From Isoetes taiwanensis (Eukaryota > Streptophyta > Lycopodiopsida > Isoetales > Isoetaceae), in contig JAJEKV010000055.1 in assembly GCA_021234155.1 (NCBI GenBank), positions 4,327,537 to 4,391,536 on the forward strand: a DNA stretch of 64,000 nucleotides, in the 5' to 3' direction. The notes below the pieces were generated by a model. It saw only the letters and a list, made by a program, of their open reading frames with translations, ran no database searches and was not told the DNA's origin. This document shows, in pieces, positions 27,053-38,854 of this stretch (the first letter of the stretch is position 1; the number at the start of each line of letters is the position of its first letter). Made by a program: the position numbers and the translations under genes.

Positions 27053-28982
27053 TTATATTATAATGTTATACCGTAAAGTGTGTAGTGCATCGAGCCCTAA
27101 TTTGAATGGCCGAGATCATCTGGATGCATGAAGGCCCTAAGATTTATTAGACGACTTACCAACACCGCGGATTGGTCATACTTTGATCTCTTAAGGGGAA
27201 AGGGTAAATGAAAAGGGGAAAAGGAAAAGGGAAGTGGAAAGAGAGATGTGGAAGGAAAAAGGCATGGGGAAAAGGGAAAAGGGTAAAAGGAAAAGGTGGG
27301 GATAAGAGAAGAGAAAAGGCATGGAAAACCAAAAAGGAAAGGGAACCGGGGAAAAGGGCAACGAGGAAGGAGGAAGAGATAAAGTGGAAAGGTAAATGGA
27401 AAGGGCATGAAAAGAAAAAGGAAAGAGGAAAAGTTTGAAAAAAAGGAGAAAATGAGAAAAAAAAAGCAATGGAAAAGGGAGGAGAAAAAAAGCATGGAAA
27501 AAGCAAGGAGAATGGGAAAAGGGGAAAAAGAGAAGGCGTTGAGGAAAGAGGAAAAAAAGGAAGGGACAAAATGGCATAGGAAAAGGAAAAAAAAAGAGGG
27601 AAAGGGAAGGAAAAAAATGCATCAAGAAAAAGGGGAAGAAGAGGAAAGGTTGGAAAAATGAGGAAAAGGGAAGGACAAGGGGAACAAGAAAAGGATGGGA
27701 GAGAGGGAAAAGAAAAGGGGGCATATAGAAAAAAGGGAAAGTGAGAAGAAAGAAAAAGGAAAGGGAAAAGGGGGAAAGGGAACCTAGGCAAAGGTCACAA
27801 GGGAAAAAAAAAAAGAGGGAAACGAGAAAAGGAAGGGGGGGGCATGAGAGAAAAGGGAAGAGGAAAATGGTGAAGAAAGGGAAAAAAAAAAAAAAGGGGA
27901 AAAAGAAAAGGGGGCGAGAGAGAGGGTGGGAAAAAGAGGAAAATGGGTATAGGAAATAAGAGAATAAAACAAATGTGCAAAAAGGCATGGAAAAAAGGAA
28001 AAAGGAAAAGGAAAGGAAGGCCGGTGCCTAATGGAAAAAGATCGGGCAAAGGAGGAAAAGCGGAAGAAAAAACCCATCAAGAAAAAAAACGGGAAAAAGG
28101 GAAAAGGAAAGGGAAAAGGGAGTGATGGAGGGAGGGAAAGGAAAAAAGGACATGAGGGAAAAAAAAAGAGAAAAGAAAAAGGAAGGGTTGAAAGAAGGAA
28201 AATTACGTAACGGAAGAGGGGAAAGGGTGGGAAAAGGAGGAAAAGGAAGCACCAGGAAAAATAGAAAGAAGAAAAGGGTGGGAAAAAGGGTAAGGGAAAA
28301 GGGAAATAGAAAAAAAAAAAAGAAAAAGGGGGGAAAGAGAGAGGGGGAAAAAAGGAAATGAGGAAAATGGAAAAGGAAGAGAAAAGGAACATGGAAAAGG
28401 GAAAGAGGGAAAGGGTGAGGAGAAGGAAAAAGGGAAGGTAAAAGGGCATGGAAAACGGGAGGGAGAAAAAAAAAAAAATGGAAGGGAAAAGGGCACACAA
28501 AAAGGAGGAAAAGAGTGGGAAAAGGAGGAAAAGAGAAGGAAAATAGGCATGGAAAGGGCCGGAAGAGCAAAAAGATTGAGAAAAAGGGAAGACATGGAAA
28601 AAGGGTGGGGAAAAGAAGGCATAAAAAAAGAGAGGGGGAAGGGAAAAGGGCAAAAAAAAAAAAAGAGAAGAGGGAAAAGGTGCCCAAAGAACAAAAAATG
28701 AAAGAAAAAGAGAAGAGGGAAAAGGTGGAGAAAGGAGGAAAAGGGAAGGGAAAAGGTTATCGAGAACGGGGGGAAAGGGGGAAGGAAAGGGATGGGAAAA
28801 CAAGGAAACATGTGGAGAAAGACAAGAAAAAAAAAAGGAAAAGAAAAGAAAAAGTAGAGAAAATAAGAAAAAATGAAATGCGGGATAGAGCAAAAGGGAA
28901 AGGGATAGGGCTTTTCTCACAGCATCCCAAAGCATTTACAGGCTCTCAACTTATGCCCAGCAATGCTGGGCACCATTACTAG
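27053..28982 (+). mobile_element. Helitron B, head-to-tail with Helitron A
   Basis: Starts with TTATATTATAATG directly after the CTAG of Helitron A. It shares the conserved 5' segment (CCCTAATTTGAATGGCC and onward) and ends with a perfect 7 bp-stem hairpin GCCCAGC-AAT-GCTGGGC (28,955-28,971) followed by ACCATTA and CTAG (28,979-28,982), then T. Its interior is the second purine satellite. The TC of a canonical 5' end is replaced by AG at the junction, so A and B may be mobile as one tandem unit. Confidence 0.75.
27195..28905. repeat. Purine-only satellite in Helitron B (about 1.7 kb)
   Basis: Same composition and marker units as the tract in Helitron A (GGCATGGGGAAAAGGG and variants). All minus-strand Phe/Ser/Pro-rich ORFs in it are composition artefacts. 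Confidence 0.9.
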
Positions 28983-29420
28983 TAAGAGTTTAAAATCTAA
29001 TGCCCTCTGAGCAAAAGTATAATGCTCAAATCTCGGATAGATGTCCTCTAGGTTGTGGCCAAGCTTGAAACATCACCATATCTTTATATGTCCATCGGGC
29101 ACCTTTTTTGGACATGGATAAGCAATTATATAGGTCCTCCCCCTGCTTCAGAGCAAGAGTTATATGACTTTCTTGCAAACAGTTCCCCTTTTATGGACAC
29201 CATTGGAACTCTTATTTTATGGACAATATGGAAACATAGAAATGGTGTTGCTATAAATCAGCATCACACGGATCCGAGAATTCCTCAAGACAACAATCCA
29301 ATTGGATTTGGCAGATGCGACCATGGCTCATGCGATGACGGGGGATCAAACTATGACAAAAATTGGGATGGTTTAGGATCCTTTCAAAGGGTTCTATGCT
29401 TTTTTCTCTTCTTATTTTAA
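28983..29420 (+). pseudogene. LINE zinc-finger domain, part after the Helitrons
   Basis: Directly after the Helitron end the LINE frame resumes: a basic stretch, then CPLGCGQA (about 29,041-29,064), the Cys pair of the C-terminal LINE zinc finger. Reading from before 24,836 across to 28,983 is continuous over this boundary, so the Helitron pair inserted without loss of target sequence. Further frameshifts follow downstream. Confidence 0.7.
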
Positions 29421-30013
29421 TAATCTTTGTGATGTTGATGATAGTACCTTTGACAAGCATCGTGAAGGAGGTCACATGAGGGAGGTTCAAAGGACACAAG
29501 GCCAATGACTCATGGGGAGGTTCCGGAAGCTCTGCTTTGGGTTTATTTGAAACTATCATGGTCAAAACTTCGAAAGGATCCCGAGGGGCGAAGATATCCG
29601 GCAATTCAAGCGGGAACTCAAGCCATACTTTGAAGACAAGCTTCGGAAACGTGTAGGGCGAGAGGAGTCCCCGGATACTCTATATTGCGGATTGGGGGCT
29701 CTTGAACTTCGACAATCTGCTCTTTGAGAACACAAACCCATGCCTTTGCAATAATAACTCTTGATGGAGTTATGGATGATTAAGGCATTAGCGAACAATG
29801 CTTCTTGCATTTTATATTTTCGGTGTTATGCCTCAAACTTAAACTTTAATTGGCTATTTTGGATTCAATCCTTAAAAGCAGTGTTTTAATCTAGCTAAAA
29901 TCTCCTCCTCCTTTGGAAGTGGGAGCCTAGTTAAAGCCTTATAGCAGAGTTTTTACTCTGTTCATTTTAATATTACTATGTATTACATGTAATATAACAC
30001 CCCGCCATTTTCA

Positions 30014-30033
30014 AAAAAAAAAAAAAAAAAAAA
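30014..30033 (+). repeat. LINE poly-A tail
   Basis: About 20 A following an AT-rich 3' end (TATTACATGTAATATAAC), as expected for an L1-like 3' terminus. Confidence 0.8.
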
Positions 30034-31193
30034 TGAGCCAAAATCCCGAGTCACCAGATCCTTTTTGTGGCGATGGGCTTATGGCGATATATCCTTCTTA
30101 TTTCTCTTGGGTATAAAACTATGCTCTCCTTGTCAAATTTGTGGCGCTCCCGAGGAACATATCGACACGGGCATATACATCACGGGACTTTCCCCTCCCA
30201 TGGCACCAACTTCGCCATGAGCGGGGACCCCTCAGATCTAACTTCGGGCCATCTATGAAAAGATGCTTTCGAGTGAAGGACCTGAGAGGTGTCATTCGGC
30301 CCCACGCCTTCAATGGGACTCCTATGCCGGCGGAAGCGTGCATATAAGGGTTAGCATACAACATAATCATATCATAAATAACCACCACGAGAAGGGTGGC
30401 ACATCCATCAAGCGATAATAGCAATGAGAAGATGCATTTAATACTAGGGGAAAGCCCCCAAAACCCATGGTTTCCCCCGGCTTTCGGGACTCGGTGAGGG
30501 TCGGGATTGTGGCTAGGTCTCAAGAGATCAGCAGACGAATCTTGGCATGGCATTGGCTGGCATAGAACATCGGCTAGGGTTGGCCACTCCATCCGCCCCT
30601 CGTGCACACTTTGCGGATGAGTCGAATCATGCTAGAGCATCACTATAGCCTTAGGGCGCCTTGGACTCAAGGTACCACCCTCAGAGCCTACTCTCCGGGT
30701 TGCATCTCCCCAGTCCGATGAGGCAGGAGGTGGAAGTGTCCCCTTCCGGGATCCTTGGCGGTTCCATGGGTGAACTAGAGAATAGGTCGTGATCGGCGAC
30801 CCAGCATCCGTGCGGCGTACTCCCTAAATCTACACAAAGTCAGCGGGGTGCGTCCGCAATTACAAATTGGGAGTGTCGGACCCATACCGGCCCTAGTTCA
30901 GCGGCCGGCTATCGACCCTAGCTCCCTTTGTAGGAGTCCGGGGAGCCTTGTATGTTCGTGCAAGACCCCACCCCCACTTCACCGCTGCGTCCCTTCTGCG
31001 GTCTTTGAAGCAATTCCAGCATCCCATTTCGGTGGTCTCTTGTGCACAGCCGCAAGCAATTCTGAGGTACTAGGGGAACTACTAGGAGCATACTAAGAGC
31101 ATAAAGCCCGCGAGAGGTCTCTACCCTCCCCCTTTAATCCACCTTTCACGGAAGCTACTTGAGAGATACTTTCATAGATTCATCCATCCTTAC
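30034..31193. other. Unassigned, GC-richer block left of the second LTR flank
   Basis: No ORF with a recognisable domain. It runs into the 77 bp flank shared with position 1-77, so it may be more of the LTR into which CACTA inserted, or older repeat debris. No paired copy exists inside the window to prove this. The same-family LTR at 47,009 is truncated before reaching this part. Confidence 0.4.
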
Positions 31194-31270
31194 TTAACGA
31201 AGCATAATCCATAATTGAAATATAATCCTAAGTATCAAAGAAGGGTTAATCTTAACAAAGATAACCCGGA
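31194..31270. repeat. LTR-like flank left of CACTA copy 2
   Basis: Second copy of the sequence at 1-77. Its end (TTAATCTTAACAAAGATAAC) is continuous with GAAGACTAACTGAGG in the empty LTR at 47,037, and that continuation is found on the other side of CACTA copy 2 (35,763). This shows the CACTA insertion point. Confidence 0.8.
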
Positions 31271-34200
31271 CACTACAGGGATAGTCGGCGTCCAACGGCG
31301 CGTCGCGGCGTCGAAACGGCGGATTAAATGCCGTCGAATATCGGCGACGCTATATTCGTTCAACGGCGATAACGCGTCGTTCGGCGCCGTTCAACGGCGT
31401 TTCGGGGCTGATGTGTCCGGATTGGCTGCGTGGCGTAATGCTGCTAAGCCGGGCGGCAGCGGCGATGTCGTGCCACGTGCACAAAACGTCGTTTAACGTC
31501 GTCACCGATGGATCGGCGTGGCACATCGGCGGCTTGCGTTGACCTGGCGACATGCGGGCTTCGCGACGCCCACCGTGTTACTCGCCATCGTCGACATGGC
31601 GTCGTTGAGCGGCGGCGAAAAAATCCCTGGCGTGGTCGGCCATTGGCTTGGCGACATGCCGGTACGGCGCGCCAAAGTAATCTGCCATCGTCGGCGTGGC
31701 GTCGTTAAACGGCGCCAGAATATCGGCGTGGCGGTGGTTTTGCCCGGGTGGCGGCATCGTCCGCGCCGCTATTGTCGGCCAGGTGCCCGCGTCGACAGCG
31801 TCGTTTAGCAGCGTCACTTTTTTTGGGAAAAAAAAAAATTATCTTGGCGTCGCTTATCGTTTGGAATGCCAAAATTACCCTATGGACTAAGTTACCACGG
31901 TCGGTTTGCAAAAACGACACACTTTAAGCCCTACATTCGCGATTTGGCGACCACCTCCTAGGCCAATTGACTACGAGTGTGTTGCACATGAGATAGTTTG
32001 GCTTCTTGAGAAGGGGTGGGCTTACGGCCACAAAACTTGGTCCCTAGGGCAATGTCGGCGTTAAGTCCATTGGCGAGGAGCGGATCCGCGGTTCGGAGAG
32101 GGGAAGTTGCCCGTCCGTCGCCCGGTTCCGGGGAGGAATTTTGGGGCAAAGCTGCCCAGGGTGGTTTTAGGGTCCGTGCTGCGGCGTCAACCCCCCCTCT
32201 ACCTCAAGACCGCGGCAAAGGTCCTAGTCAAAAATCGACAAGGATAGAGCCTCAAAAGCGTAAACCCCATGAGTTGCGGGTTCTAGCGGGGTTTTGCGTT
32301 TTGGGTGCCAGTTTTGGTCTTTGCACTTGGGGCGTGGCCCGATCACATGCAGTTGAGAAGCGAAGCAAGGGAGGCCGGCGGAATGGAGTTTGGACTGTAC
32401 TCCTCCCGTTGTGGAGTTAGAAGTCAAGGGCGCTTTTGCGGTAGCAAGACATTAAGTAGATTCCTAATTAATGCATCAACGGACTTAAATTCACGATTTT
32501 TTGTGACTAGCTTCCTAAGTCATCGTAACCTCTGAGGCCAACTTTCAAAAATTTTGGATATGGTTTAGATCAAATGGTTTGCACTAGAGCGATTAAGGGC
32601 ATTTTGTTGTTGGGCGTGAGCCGCACACTTGCCCAAGTCAAACAAGGCGAGGAACCTTGCAAGGCCTCCTCATTAGAGGGAGAGTCCAGAACCCGGGGCC
32701 GAGCCCCAAAAGCTTCGAGGCGACCTTTCTGGCGGGCTCGCCGGGAGGCGTCGCTAAAGACCACACTCGGGATCTCGGTTCCGTATCAGGCCGTTGAATC
32801 CTTTGTTCGGGGAACCTGGTCAGAGAAGGTCCAAAAAATCCAACATCCGTCTGGGGAGAACATATCAAACCCGTGAAGCGTCTAGCGAGCGACGATTGTA
32901 GAAACCAAAGTGTTTTGTCGTTGGACATTCGCGGAGAACTCGAAATGCCGATCCGACTTCGCCACATCGTCAGGAATGCCAAAATTACCCTAGGGACCAA
33001 GTTACCGCGATGGGTTTTGCAAAAGAAAGAAAACACTTACGCCCTACATTGCGGTATTGGCCACCTCCTAGGCCAATTGATTCACGAGTCGTTGCACATG
33101 AGAATAGTTTGGGCTTCGCCGAAGGGGTGGGCTTCGCCCACAAAACTTGGTCCCCTAGGGCAATGTTGACGTTCGAGTCCATTGGCGAGCGGATCCGCTT
33201 GTTCGGAGGGAAGTTGCCAAAGTCGTCAGGACGCCGGGAGAGGACTTTTGGGGCAAAATTTGCTTCGGGTGGTTTTAGGGTCCGTGCTGCGGCGCTCAAC
33301 ACCCCCCTCTACGTCAAGACACGGCAAGGTCCTAGTCAAATCGACAAGCATAGAGCCTCGGCGTAAATTACATGAGTTGCGAGGTTCTAGTTGGGGTTTT
33401 GCGTTTTGGGTCTGCCGATTTTTGGTCTTTTGCACTTGGGGCGTGGCCAATCACATGCGGATTGAGAACGAAGCAAGGGTGGGCCCGGCCCGGAATGGAG
33501 TTTGGACTGTACTCCTCCCGTTGTGGCGGTTAGAAGTCAAGGCAGCTTTTGCAAGTAGCAAGACATTAAATAAATTAAGTAATTAATGCATAGAATGGGA
33601 CTTAAATTCTGATTTTTGTCGACTAGCTTCCTAAGTCAGTAACATAAACCCTAGCTTGTTGAGATAAACTACATCTTAGCATGTTGGTAGGGTATTAGTT
33701 CTCATAGCGAGGGGACAAAATTAAAAATAAATATATATATATATATATGTAAAATTCGTAACAAGCGAACACGTAGCTACATATACTATTGGTGGAAACC
33801 TAACCTTTTAAATCTAACAAAATAAAATTTTAAGATAAACTACATCTTTGCATGTTGGTAAGGTATTAGTTATCGTAAGGGGTAAAAGGTATTACTAGTT
33901 ATCATCATCATTATTATATACCTCATAGCTCAGCGAATGTACCACAAAACATTGGAGCCATAAATAAATGTGTTTACACATATTATATTATTAATAAAAT
34001 ATAAATATCTTGCTCTCAAAAAAAAAAAAAAAAAAACATTGAACATTTTCATGGTGGTATATTTCATAACTTTACGGGTGTAGCAAGTCAAATAAACCCT
34101 ATCGGTTAAATAAACCCATGTATCAAGTGTACATGCATTCTATACTATTCAAAAAAAAAAATAAAAAATAAAAAATAAAAAATTGGTGCGTCGAAAAAAA

Positions 34201-35759
34201 AAGCGTCGTTACAAGCGTCGTTCAGCGGCGTTTTTGTCGTCGTTTAACGGCGTCACGACGTCGTTAAATGGCGATTTGTGATTTAAATCGAAAGCGGCGG
34301 CAATCCAGCGCTTATTTTCGAGCAAGCAAAGCTTATGGAGGAGGCGTTTTTGAGGCGATTTTCGGTAGCGGATCTACTTTGGGGTCTATTCTAAGTGTAA
34401 GACAAGCTTCATAAGGTATGTACGCGGATCAACCAACTTCGTTTTTGAATCTAAACTTGTTTTTGGGTAGATTTAGGGCTTTTTTTTGTATTTGTTGTTT
34501 GTTCTTCCTTCAACCTTCATTCTTCTTCTTCCATTCTTGCATCCTTCTTCCATACATATTCTTCCATTCCCTTTGTCATCTTCTTCTTGATTCTTCCTCC
34601 TCTTATACTACTTCTTCCTCCTCTTATTCAAATTCTTACTCTTAATCCTCCTCTTGCTTCATCTTCTTCGTATTCTTCCTCCCCATTTTGGGTTCCTCCT
34701 CTTCTTCTTAGCCTTTTCTTCTTGAATTCTTCCATTCTTCTTCTAATTTTTTTCCCATCTAAGAAGGCGTCGTTAAAAAGCGAGACCCTTCTTCTTTCAA
34801 AATTTTTCCTTATTAGTTGTTTTTATACTATTTCTTTCTAATCATTGAATTTTTGTTTTGAATGTACACTCCTAGCAAAATGTGTTGTTCTTGCAAAACA
34901 AGTTGGCACCTCTTCGGGGTAAGGATTTAATTTTTCAATACGCTAATAAAATACTAATGCTTTATTTAGGTTAAATTGTTATCCAAGAAAGGGGCGTCAT
35001 TGAAACCACCCTCCCCATTGATTTCCCATTTTTTTTTTTCCTTTAAGTTGTTTATTTATACTAATATTTTACTAATCATTGAATTTATTGTTTTGCATGT
35101 ACCTCCTAGCAAATCGTTGTTTGTGCAAAACAACTTTACCTAATACCAGGGTAAGCATTTAATTTTCAATATGCTTAATGTATTTATTAATGTATTTAGC
35201 TTAATTTATTGATTAATGTATTTAGCTAAAAAATTGGGGCTTCATTTATTTTTTTGTATTTTTAATATATTTAAGCGACATCATTTAATGGCGTTAAAAT
35301 CTTATATTTCTTTATTGGTTAAATTCATTTTATAGGCTTTAAATTAAATGTATTAACTTCATTCATAATAAATGTGTTATTTTTGGCTGCCATCGTCGTT
35401 AAGCGGCCGTTGTAACGCGGTAACTTACGCTTGGACGCCAGCTGGCCCGCGATGTGCGTGGCGTCGTTAAGCGGCGTCAAACGCGTGCCGCGTCGGCGAC
35501 AAGAGCTTCGCCCGGCCGCTGCCGCCTGACGGCGTGGCGACCAAATGTCACGATGGCGTCGTTGAACGACATCGGTGGCCGCTTTAAAGGCGCAGCGGTT
35601 GCGGCAGCGATATAGCGACGCATAAAGATGGATTTATCGGCGCTCGGACTTTGAAATAGGCGTCGTTTGCTCGGCGTTTTGGCCGTCGATCATCGGCGAT
35701 CTAACGACGCCCGGGCGTCGTAATAGGCGATAAATGCGAAGGGCTTTAATTTTGTAGTG
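31271..35759. mobile_element. CACTA transposon copy 2, complete ends
   Basis: 4,489 bp with CACTACA at the left end and TTGTAGTG at the right end as inverted termini, flanked by GGA on the left and AGA on the right. The empty site at 47,037-47,039 reads AGA, so the 3 bp target duplication has one changed base. Dense subterminal CGTCGTT/GGCGTC motifs occupy the first ~550 and last ~370 bp. The interior carries the two-unit duplication, a short (TA)n (33,730-33,748), a poly-A run and a pyrimidine-rich stretch. No transposase coding is visible, so it is a non-autonomous element moved by a CACTA transposase elsewhere. Confidence 0.85.
33730..33748. repeat. Short (TA)n of CACTA copy 2 (empty counterpart)
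   Basis: The uninterrupted state of the tract that holds the 15.9 kb insertion in copy 1. Confidence 0.9.
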
Positions 35760-36256
35760 AGAGAAGACTAACTGAGGTGCTATCCTAGAAGCTCAAGCTA
35801 GACTACCCACTAACCCGAGTTTCTGCTAGATCCGTTATCATGGGGCACCTCCATCTTTTCGACAACTTGGGTGTTCGAAGAACAACGGGCGTTGGCAACA
35901 CTTGGGCGTTCAGCAACAACTAGGGCGCTCAACAGCTCCTCCTCCTGGCTCAATTTTGGGGCCAAATGGGGTAGGGGTTCAATTTGATGCCCCAAGTTAG
36001 CATTCCCCTGCTGGCCAATCGAATTTGGCCAAGTGGCACCTTCCTAATTAATCTATTATCCTAATTAAGTCAATTAGATGTTATTTCTTAATTATAGGTA
36101 ATTATCCTTTAATTTCCCCTTTATTAATTTAGCATAGCTAAATTAATCCCTTTTAGGTCAACCCCCTAGGTTAAAATACCCCATGGTGGCGTATCTCTAT
36201 TGTGTGACGTGTCATTATATTTATACGTATACCATATAAATACGTGAAACGTCACA
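35760..36256 (-). repeat. Chromovirus 3' LTR (part right of CACTA)
   Basis: About 95% similar to 47,037-47,536. Ends with CGTCACA on the plus strand, so the LTR starts TGTGACG on the coding (minus) strand. A polypurine tract lies just inside. The CACTA element interrupts the LTR at 35,759. Its remaining part is 31,194-31,270 and possibly further left. Confidence 0.85.
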
Positions 36257-36270
36257 TTCTCCCCCCCTTA
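36257..36270 (-). promoter_or_regulatory. Polypurine tract of the chromovirus
   Basis: The minus strand reads AAGGGGGGGAGAA directly before the LTR start TGTGACG, the expected plus-strand priming site. This fixes the orientation of the element (transcribed right to left). Confidence 0.85.
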
Positions 36271-36784
36271 AAAATAATGTTGTCCTCAGCATTGGGGTTA
36301 GCTAAACAAGTGACGCTTAATCGAAGAACTGAAACAGAAAAAAGTATACATAAGAAAGGAAGGTAATTCCTTATTTCCGAAGGTAATAACATTAAAGTTT
36401 AAAACATATAAGGTGCATTTCACATACTTATCATAAAAAAGTTTAAGGACCGAAGTCCAATATCAAAGATCACAGTGACCAAAAAGGTAACACATGTAGA
36501 CAAGATAAAATTGGAGAAGTCGGGCCATCAGCAACCCTCTATACATGGGCAGGTCACGTACTGCTCACTGGCCTGCACATGTCAGCACATCAGTATATAT
36601 AGATAATATAAGTAGGTTGTGGTTTAAGGGACCACCCCCTAAGAAATAAAAGGAAAACCTATCTACAAGGGAACCTATCATGCCTATGGTTCGCAATTCA
36701 TTGCGGCGTAAGGAATGGCCACGTTCCCATTGTAGCCGAGATGAACGCGGCCTATGAACTACATGCTTTCCAAGCAATTCGCGG

Positions 36785-37381
36785 TCATGCCAACATCGAC
36801 AATACACCACTCCTAGAGAACACGAAGGTGATCTCATCATCGGTAACTATTGTCAACCACGATGCATCTACCCCTCTACTGCATGATTCTCGGCGAATCA
36901 AGCCTTCAAGCTTACCGCCGGGTGCGGGGTTGATAGCATCGTTGATGGTGCGGCCCTGAGATTCCCGCATGAAGTCCGGATAATGCTTCTCAAGGTCTAT
37001 CTTCATCACCCACGTAGCATCTTCAACTGGCAAGTGTTTCCACTTAACCAAGTATTGCAACATTTGAGTCCTTCTGGTCTGCTTATAAGCTCGATCAAGA
37101 AGAGCTTCATGCACTATATCTAAATGCTCTTTTGTCATTTCAAGGAGGGTGGGTGTATCAAGATCTCTCCTCACGGATGCGGGGTATCTTTGCTTGAGGA
37201 AGACTCCGTGAAAGACCTTGTGGATCTTCAAAGCGTGGGTGGCAAATCCAAGCGATATGCTGTTCTCCAACACGTTCAATGATTTTGAGCGGCCCATTAT
37301 CGGGTGCCGGCTTCTTGTAGTTGCCAATCTTAAGCTTGGCTTGTTTAACCTTAATCTTGAGCCAAGGCCGATTAAGCCCAC
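36785..37381 (-). pseudogene. Integrase C-terminus and chromodomain
   Basis: The reading RAYKQTRRTQMLQYLVKWKH followed by LPVEDATWV (about residues 121-149 of the open frame) is a chromodomain with the aromatic and acidic positions of plant chromoviruses. In characterised members this domain steers integration to heterochromatic histone marks. Upstream residues HKVFHGVFLKQ resemble the integrase linker (HxVFHVxxLK). It is the last coding block before the polypurine tract. The 3' flank (36,560-36,780) has no further domain. Confidence 0.8.
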
Positions 37382-37559
37382 GGAAGACTCGCGGGGTTAC
37401 GTGTTTATCGCGACACTCTTCTTACATTTGCGTACGACCAATAAGTAACCACGAACTTCTTCAACCAAAGCACTTGCATTTCCCGGAGGGTTGTTGAAAC
37501 CTCCACCTTAGAAGCGGGATTATGCCACAGGTAAAGGCATTGATACCCATAATTTATCA

Positions 37560-38404
37560 TGAAGGGAGACATTGCGGAAGACTCATTTCATGCTATTATA
37601 GGCAAATTCGACCAAATAAATATAGTCAGCCCATTGTGATTGCTTACTCCACACATAACTTCGTAGCATATCCTCTATAATGCGATTGGGCTCTGTCTGT
37701 CCATCCGTCTGAGGATGATATGCCATACTCATAGCAAGCTTGGTTTGGATGGTGGCAAAGAAATCTTTTCAGAATGCACTTACGAATTTGGGATCCCTGT
37801 CGGATACGATAACTCGTGGCATTCCATGCAATCTGAAGATCTCCTTTGTAAATAGCAAAGCGTGCTCGAAGGTCGTATCCGCGGTGGTACGACATGGCAA
37901 GAAATGAGCCATTTTCGACAATTTGTCGACCACTACCATCAATGCATCATATCCACGGAGAGTACGTGGAAGGCCCACAATGAAATCCATGGTTATTACT
38001 TCCCATTTGGCGTTGGGCACATCCAGAGGTTGCAACTCTCTTGGAATCCTTAATTGCCCAGCCTTGGTTTGTTGGCACACCTGACACTGTTTAATATACT
38101 TGGCAATGTCCTTCTTCATACAAGGCCAAAAATAACTGGAGCGGATCTTAAAGTAGGTCTTCATGAAACCTGCATGTCCAGCTATAGGGCTGTTGTGTGT
38201 ATCATAGAGAATAAGCTTACGCACTCCTGAAATCTCAGGTACACACAACTTATCTTTGTGATATAATAAATTGCCCTCTTTCTTATACGAACGGAAAGCT
38301 TCACGTTCTTTATCTGTGCGTGCCTCCTTAGCCAAGCTATCCCACACATCACGGAACTCTGGATCCGTGGCCAAGGTCTGCTCTATCTGATTTTCCGAAC
38401 TCAC
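37560..38404 (-). pseudogene. Integrase (broken)
   Basis: Zinc-binding region HNSPIAGHAGFMKTYFKI...CQVCQQTK (HHCC) at about residues 70-115, then the catalytic core with MDFIVGLP (first Asp) and VSDRDPKF (second Asp) near the end of the open frame at 37,769. The third acidic residue lies in sequence that is frameshifted (37,560-37,768). The element cannot make an intact integrase. Confidence 0.85.
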
Positions 38405-38854
38405 TGGTGAGTGTGGAAATGCGTTACAATGGGATGGCGTGACAACGCATCCGCAACCACATTGTGTTTCCCAGGCTTATACATAATCTCAAAATCGTAT
38501 CCATCTCCTTTGACGGATGTTGAGATTCGGCTGGGTTGATAGATAACAGAGACTCTGATGATCTGTATCAAGCTGAAATCTTCTACCAAGAAGGTAGTGT
38601 CTCCATATACGCAGAGCGCGGACAATGGCCAACAACTCCTGATCATGGATAGGGTATCGCTGTTCAGTCTCGTTCATTTTCTTTGAATCATAGGCAATAA
38701 CCCTCCCCTCCTGCATTAGGACTCCACCGGTAGCAATCTTACTGGCATCCGTTGCTACAAGTTTATCCTTTTCGGGGTCCAGCAAGGTGAGGACTGGTGC
38801 TGACGTTAAAGCATCCTTAAGCTTCTGAAACTTCCCTGGACCTTTGCTTTCCAA
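38401..38854 (-). pseudogene. RNase H domain
   Basis: LVATDASKIATGGVLMQ (first Asp and following Gly) and the ELLAIVRAL block identify the Ty3-type RNase H, followed by the TDHQSL motif. A frame change near 38,500-38,640 splits it. Confidence 0.85.

Larger units (their letters stand above)
20520..30033 (+). mobile_element. L1-like LINE, decayed, split by two Helitrons
   Basis: In order on the plus strand: a 5' region without clear domains (20,520-21,340), an apurinic-endonuclease domain (from 21,558), a reverse transcriptase (about 22,300-23,850), a C-terminal zinc-finger domain split by the Helitron pair at 24,836/28,983, a 3' UTR, and a poly-A tail at 30,014-30,033. The frame is broken many times, so the element is dead. 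The exact 5' end and target duplication were not found. The left border coincides with the loss of CACTA copy 1 similarity. Confidence 0.75.

Noticed and set aside
27156-28935. Further long minus-strand ORFs and Lys/Glu/Gly-rich plus-strand ORFs
   Set aside because: Same satellite artefact in Helitron B.
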